Positions 61,298 to 64,000 of a stretch of DNA of 64,000 bases are shown here, one piece after another. The stretch's first letter is position 1; the number at the start of each line of letters is the position of its first letter. A model generated the notes under the pieces. The model had not been told where the DNA came from. It saw only the letters and a program-made list of their open reading frames with translations, and did no database searches. The translations under genes were made by a program, and so were the position numbers. This stretch comes from Microbacterium proteolyticum. GTDB taxonomy: Bacteria; Actinomycetota; Actinomycetes; Actinomycetales; Microbacteriaceae. Location of the stretch: contig NZ_JACHXY010000003.1 of NCBI RefSeq assembly GCF_014192415.1, positions 370,227 through 434,226 on the forward strand, read 5' to 3'.

Positions 61298-61969
61298 ATG
61301 TCCTCGCTCACCCCGCTCCTGCCCCTCGCCGTCGGTATGGCCATCTCGCCTCTGCCGATCGTCGCGGTCATCGCCATCCTCCTCTCCGCCCGCGGGCGCT
61401 CGGCCGCTCCCGTGTACACCGCGACGTTCTTCGGCGTGACGCTCGCCGCCATCGCCGTCGGCGCGCTCACCGCCGCGGGCGCAGCCGGCGCCACACACGG
61501 AGGCGGTCGCCTCGTCGTGACCGCGCTCGGCGCCCTCTTGACCGTCGGCTTCACGACCATGTCGATCCTCAGTTGGCGCGGGCGCCCGAAGCGCGGAGCG
61601 CCGCCCACGCCACCGGGCTGGCTCGCGGCGATGGATGCCATCACTCCCGCGCGGGCGGCCGGACTCGGACTCCTGATGGCCGCGACCAACAGCAAGAACC
61701 TGCCCCTCGAGCTGAAGGGCGGCTCTCTCATCGGCGCCGCGCACCTGCCTCTTCTCGTGGCCGCACTGTTCTGCGTCGGTCTCGCGGTGGCGGGTTCGCT
61801 CACCCTCATCCTGCCCACCGCGTTGGGCGCCACCGGTCTCCCCCGGGTGGTGGCCGCCCTCGATCGCCTCAAGAGCGAGATGATCGACCACAACGCGATG
61901 ATCATGACCGTGCTGTTCGCCGTGCTCGCCGCCAACGAGGCCTCCCACCTCGTCCACCAACTCGTGTGA
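61298..61969 (+). CDS. GAP/Sap-family membrane protein
   Basis: A 223-residue LysE-fold protein with six helices, of the GAP (GPL-addressing) / Sap family known in mycobacteria for moving lipids to the surface. Motifs: MAISPLPIVAVIAILLSARGR at the N-terminus and the GLGLLMAATNSKNLPL block in the middle. It starts 12 bases after the kinase-like gene and ends 8 bases before the esterase gene, so it is part of that operon. Substrate unknown. Confidence 0.88.
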   Translation: MSSLTPLLPLAVGMAISPLPIVAVIAILLSARGRSAAPVYTATFFGVTLAAIAVGALTAAGAAGATHGGGRLVVTALGALLTVGFTTMSILSWRGRPKRGAPPTPPGWLAAMDAITPARAAGLGLLMAATNSKNLPLELKGGSLIGAAHLPLLVAALFCVGLAVAGSLTLILPTALGATGLPRVVAALDRLKSEMIDHNAMIMTVLFAVLAANEASHLVHQLV

Positions 61970-61976
61970 GGTTCCC

Positions 61977-63527
61977 ATGACCGTCTCCCCTCCGCCCTGT
62001 CGAGTCACGGCTCCCGCGGGCACATTCACCGGCTCCGTCGAACGCGCCGTGCGCTCGTGGCGCGGCATCCGGTTCGCCCTCTCCGCGGTCGGCGAGCGTC
62101 GCTTCCGCGATCCGGTCGCCGCCCCTGATCTCGACGGCGAGATCCCCGCCACCTCCTTCGGCGCGGTGTGCCCGCAGCCCGAGAACCCGGCGATCCCCCT
62201 GGGCGAGGGCACCGTGCAGGACGAGGACTGCCTGTCGTTGAACGTCTGGGCCCCCGACGACACGAACGGGCCGCGCCCCGTCATGGTGTGGTTGCACGGC
62301 GGCGCTTACACCTTCGGCTCGTCGAGTCAGCCGCTGTACGACGCCACGTCCCTCGTGTCCTCCGGCGACGTGATCGTGGTCACGCTCAACTACCGGCTCG
62401 GGGCGCTGGGGTTCATCGACCTGTCCGACGCCCTCCCCTCGGGCGGCTTCGACGGCAATCTTGCTCTCAAGGACGTGCTGATGGCCCTGCGGTGGGTGCA
62501 GCGCAACATCGGAGCCTTCGGCGGAGACCCCGACCGCGTGACGGTCTTCGGCGAATCAGCGGGGGGAGGCCTCGTCACGACCCTCCTCGCCACGCCGTCT
62601 GCGGCGGGCCTGTTCCATCGGGCGATCGCGCAGTCGTCCCCCGCCTCGAGCGTGTACGGGCCTGAGCGCGCGCGTCGCGTGGCCGACCGGTTCCTCGCCC
62701 TGCTGGGCATCGACCCCTCCGAGCCGGGGGCATCCGACGCCGTGCGCTCGACGCCGGTCGCTGACGTGGTCGCGGCGGGGAAAGCCGTGTACACCGAAGT
62801 CCCCACCACCGACCCGGGAACGCTCGCGTTCGCGCCCGTCATCGACGGCGACCTGCTGCCCGAGGCGCCGATCAGGGTGCTGCAGGAGGGGCGGGGCCTC
62901 CCCGTTCCGCTGCTCATCGGTACGAACAAAGACGAAGCGTCCCTGTTCTCCTTCATGAAGTCGCCGCTCATCCCCATCACCGGCGAGCGCATCGATCAGA
63001 TGTTCGTCGCGATGGCCGCGGAGAACCCCGGGGTCGAGCTCCCCACCCGCGAGCAGGTCCTGACCGCCTACGAGCACCTCCGCCACCGCGCCGTCGGACT
63101 CGGCGTCGCGCGAGACATCGGCTTCCGTCTTCCCACGATCTGGGTGGCCGAGGGACATTGCCGTGTCGCCCCGGTGTGGTTGTACCGCTTCGATCACGCC
63201 GCGCCGTTCCTGCGTCTCATCGGCCTCGGGGCGACGCATGCCAGCGAGCTTCCGTACCTCTGGGGCAACCTCGTCAGCGGGCCGAAGGACCTCACCTTCC
63301 GCCTCGGAGGCCTGCGGGTCGCGGAAGACATCTCGTCGCGCATGCAGCGGCGATGGAGCGCGTTCGCCCACGGCGGGGAGCCCTCGGCATCCACCGAGTC
63401 GGACTGGCCCGCCTACGACGTCGCGGCGCGTACCACCCTCGTCATCGACCGGCGTGACCACGTCGTCGACGACCTCGACGCGGACCTCCGGCGTGCATGG
63501 GGCGACGACGTGCTGGCGTTCCGGTAG
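61977..63527 (+). CDS. Carboxylesterase family protein (type B)
   Basis: A 516-residue alpha/beta hydrolase. Oxyanion-hole block [10 protein letters not shown] (His107-Gly-Gly), nucleophile Ser194 in FGESAGG, the acidic residue in [12 protein letters not shown] and the catalytic His in [11 protein letters not shown] are all visible. The early [11 protein letters not shown] block is typical of type B carboxylesterases. No signal peptide, so it is cytosolic. Only seven bases after the GAP gene. Confidence 0.95.
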   Translation: MTVSPPPCRVTAPAGTFTGSVERAVRSWRGIRFALSAVGERRFRDPVAAPDLDGEIPATSFGAVCPQPENPAIPLGEGTVQDEDCLSLNVWAPDDTNGPRPVMVWLHGGAYTFGSSSQPLYDATSLVSSGDVIVVTLNYRLGALGFIDLSDALPSGGFDGNLALKDVLMALRWVQRNIGAFGGDPDRVTVFGESAGGGLVTTLLATPSAAGLFHRAIAQSSPASSVYGPERARRVADRFLALLGIDPSEPGASDAVRSTPVADVVAAGKAVYTEVPTTDPGTLAFAPVIDGDLLPEAPIRVLQEGRGLPVPLLIGTNKDEASLFSFMKSPLIPITGERIDQMFVAMAAENPGVELPTREQVLTAYEHLRHRAVGLGVARDIGFRLPTIWVAEGHCRVAPVWLYRFDHAAPFLRLIGLGATHASELPYLWGNLVSGPKDLTFRLGGLRVAEDISSRMQRRWSAFAHGGEPSASTESDWPAYDVAARTTLVIDRRDHVVDDLDADLRRAWGDDVLAFR

Positions 63528-63546
63528 CACGACCCGGCCGGCGGCG

Positions 63547-63576
63547 CCCCGATTGGCAACCTCGTGGCGATCGGGG
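63547..63576. terminator. Weak hairpin after the esterase gene
   Basis: CCCCGAT (63547-63553) and ATCGGGG (63570-63576) form a 7-bp stem with a 16-base loop, between the esterase stop and the transporter start. A terminator or attenuator role is possible; low confidence. Confidence 0.35.
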
Positions 63577-63589
63577 TAGGGGTAGAGGA

Positions 63590-64000
63590 ATGAACGAGAA
63601 TCGCCCCTCGGCATCCCCCTCCCCCCGTCTCGAAGTCGACGACGTCATCGTCGTCGACACGAAGCGCGTGCGCACGGCCATCGGCGGCACCGTCGTCGGC
63701 AACTTCATGGAGTGGTTCGACTTCGGGATATACGGCTATCTCGCGTTGACCCTCACCGCGGTGTTCGCCTCGGACGTCCCCGACCCGTGGGGGCTGCTGG
63801 TCACCCTCCTCGGCTTCGCGATCTCGTTCCTCGTCCGTCCCTTCGGAGGTTTCGTCCTGGGCCCCCTCGGCGACCGCATCGGTCGGCAGAAGGTGCTCTT
63901 CCTCACGATGGCGATGATGGCCACCGCGACCGCTCTCATCGGCATCCTGCCCACCTCCGCGCAGATCGGGCTGTGGGCCATCGTGCCGCTGTACCTGCTG
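63590..64000 (+). CDS. MHS-type MFS transporter (partial, cut by window end)
   Basis: The first 137 residues of a major facilitator protein of the metabolite:H+ symporter group (ProP/ShiA/KgtP-like). After a ~38-residue polar N-terminus comes [21 protein letters not shown], the MHS signature of helix 1, then helix 2 and the loop 2-3 motif [14 protein letters not shown]. The 3' part lies beyond the window. The purine-rich AGGGGTAGAGGA is close to ATG 63590. The substrate (osmolyte, dicarboxylate or similar) is not predictable. Confidence 0.92.
   Translation, partial: MNENRPSASPSPRLEVDDVIVVDTKRVRTAIGGTVVGNFMEWFDFGIYGYLALTLTAVFASDVPDPWGLLVTLLGFAISFLVRPFGGFVLGPLGDRIGRQKVLFLTMAMMATATALIGILPTSAQIGLWAIVPLYLL

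Overview
The window is very GC-rich, densely packed bacterial DNA. Many genes overlap as ATGA or GTGA, starts are often GTG, and most genes have AGGAGG-type ribosome binding sites. Gene families and codon use point to an actinobacterium of the family Microbacteriaceae, most likely Microbacterium. This is inferred from gene content and style, not from a marker gene: no rRNA, tRNA, IS element, CRISPR array or replication origin was seen.

Layout. 0.1-2.7 kb: stress and housekeeping genes (SRPBCC protein, aldo/keto reductase, GNAT). 2.8-7.5 kb: a leftward copper/heme cluster (copC, PCuAC chaperone, Tat-exported DyP peroxidase, PepSY membrane protein) with a further membrane protein upstream. 7.6-13.5 kb: epimerase, small acidic and membrane proteins, GNAT, SDR, GH15 hydrolase and a Dps-like ferritin. 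13.6-23.4 kb: DUF3516-type helicase, flavin monooxygenase, YiaA-type membrane protein, RNase HI, short-form 6-phosphogluconate dehydrogenase and unknown proteins. 23.5-27.8 kb: bifunctional nuclease and a NarL-type two-component system divergent from an FtsX/LolD-type ABC transporter. 28.3-29.0 kb: csoR with its operator and a CopZ-like protein, followed by 35-bp repeats.

29.7-39.4 kb is the most interesting part. A 2281-residue secreted Rhs/WapA-like protein with a DNRLRE-type region, two PA14 domains, YD repeats and a polymorphic C-terminal tip reads leftward. Downstream lies a decaying archive of tip/immunity modules: an orphan Rhs core end with a different (DUF2599-like) tip, two intact copies and one remnant of a 92-residue two-helix membrane protein, two copies of a 57-68-residue single-helix membrane protein, separate leftover tip ends, and an unrelated pair of coupled membrane proteins. 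The small-gene part looks clearly lower in GC than its surroundings.

39.6-46.3 kb: PadR regulator divergent from cydABDC (cytochrome bd oxidase and its ABC exporter) with a GntR/FadR-like palindrome between them. 46.3-57.3 kb: molybdenum region: modABC (leftward), an XRE/MmyB regulator with an SDR, a molybdate-binding HTH-TOBE protein, moaA-moeB-moeA-moaC-moaD (rightward, mostly overlapping) converging on moaE-mogA. 57.3-64 kb: SDR-DUF2867 protein, a response regulator with an unusual membrane kinase-like partner, a GAP/Sap membrane protein, a carboxylesterase and the start of an MHS-type transporter cut by the window edge.
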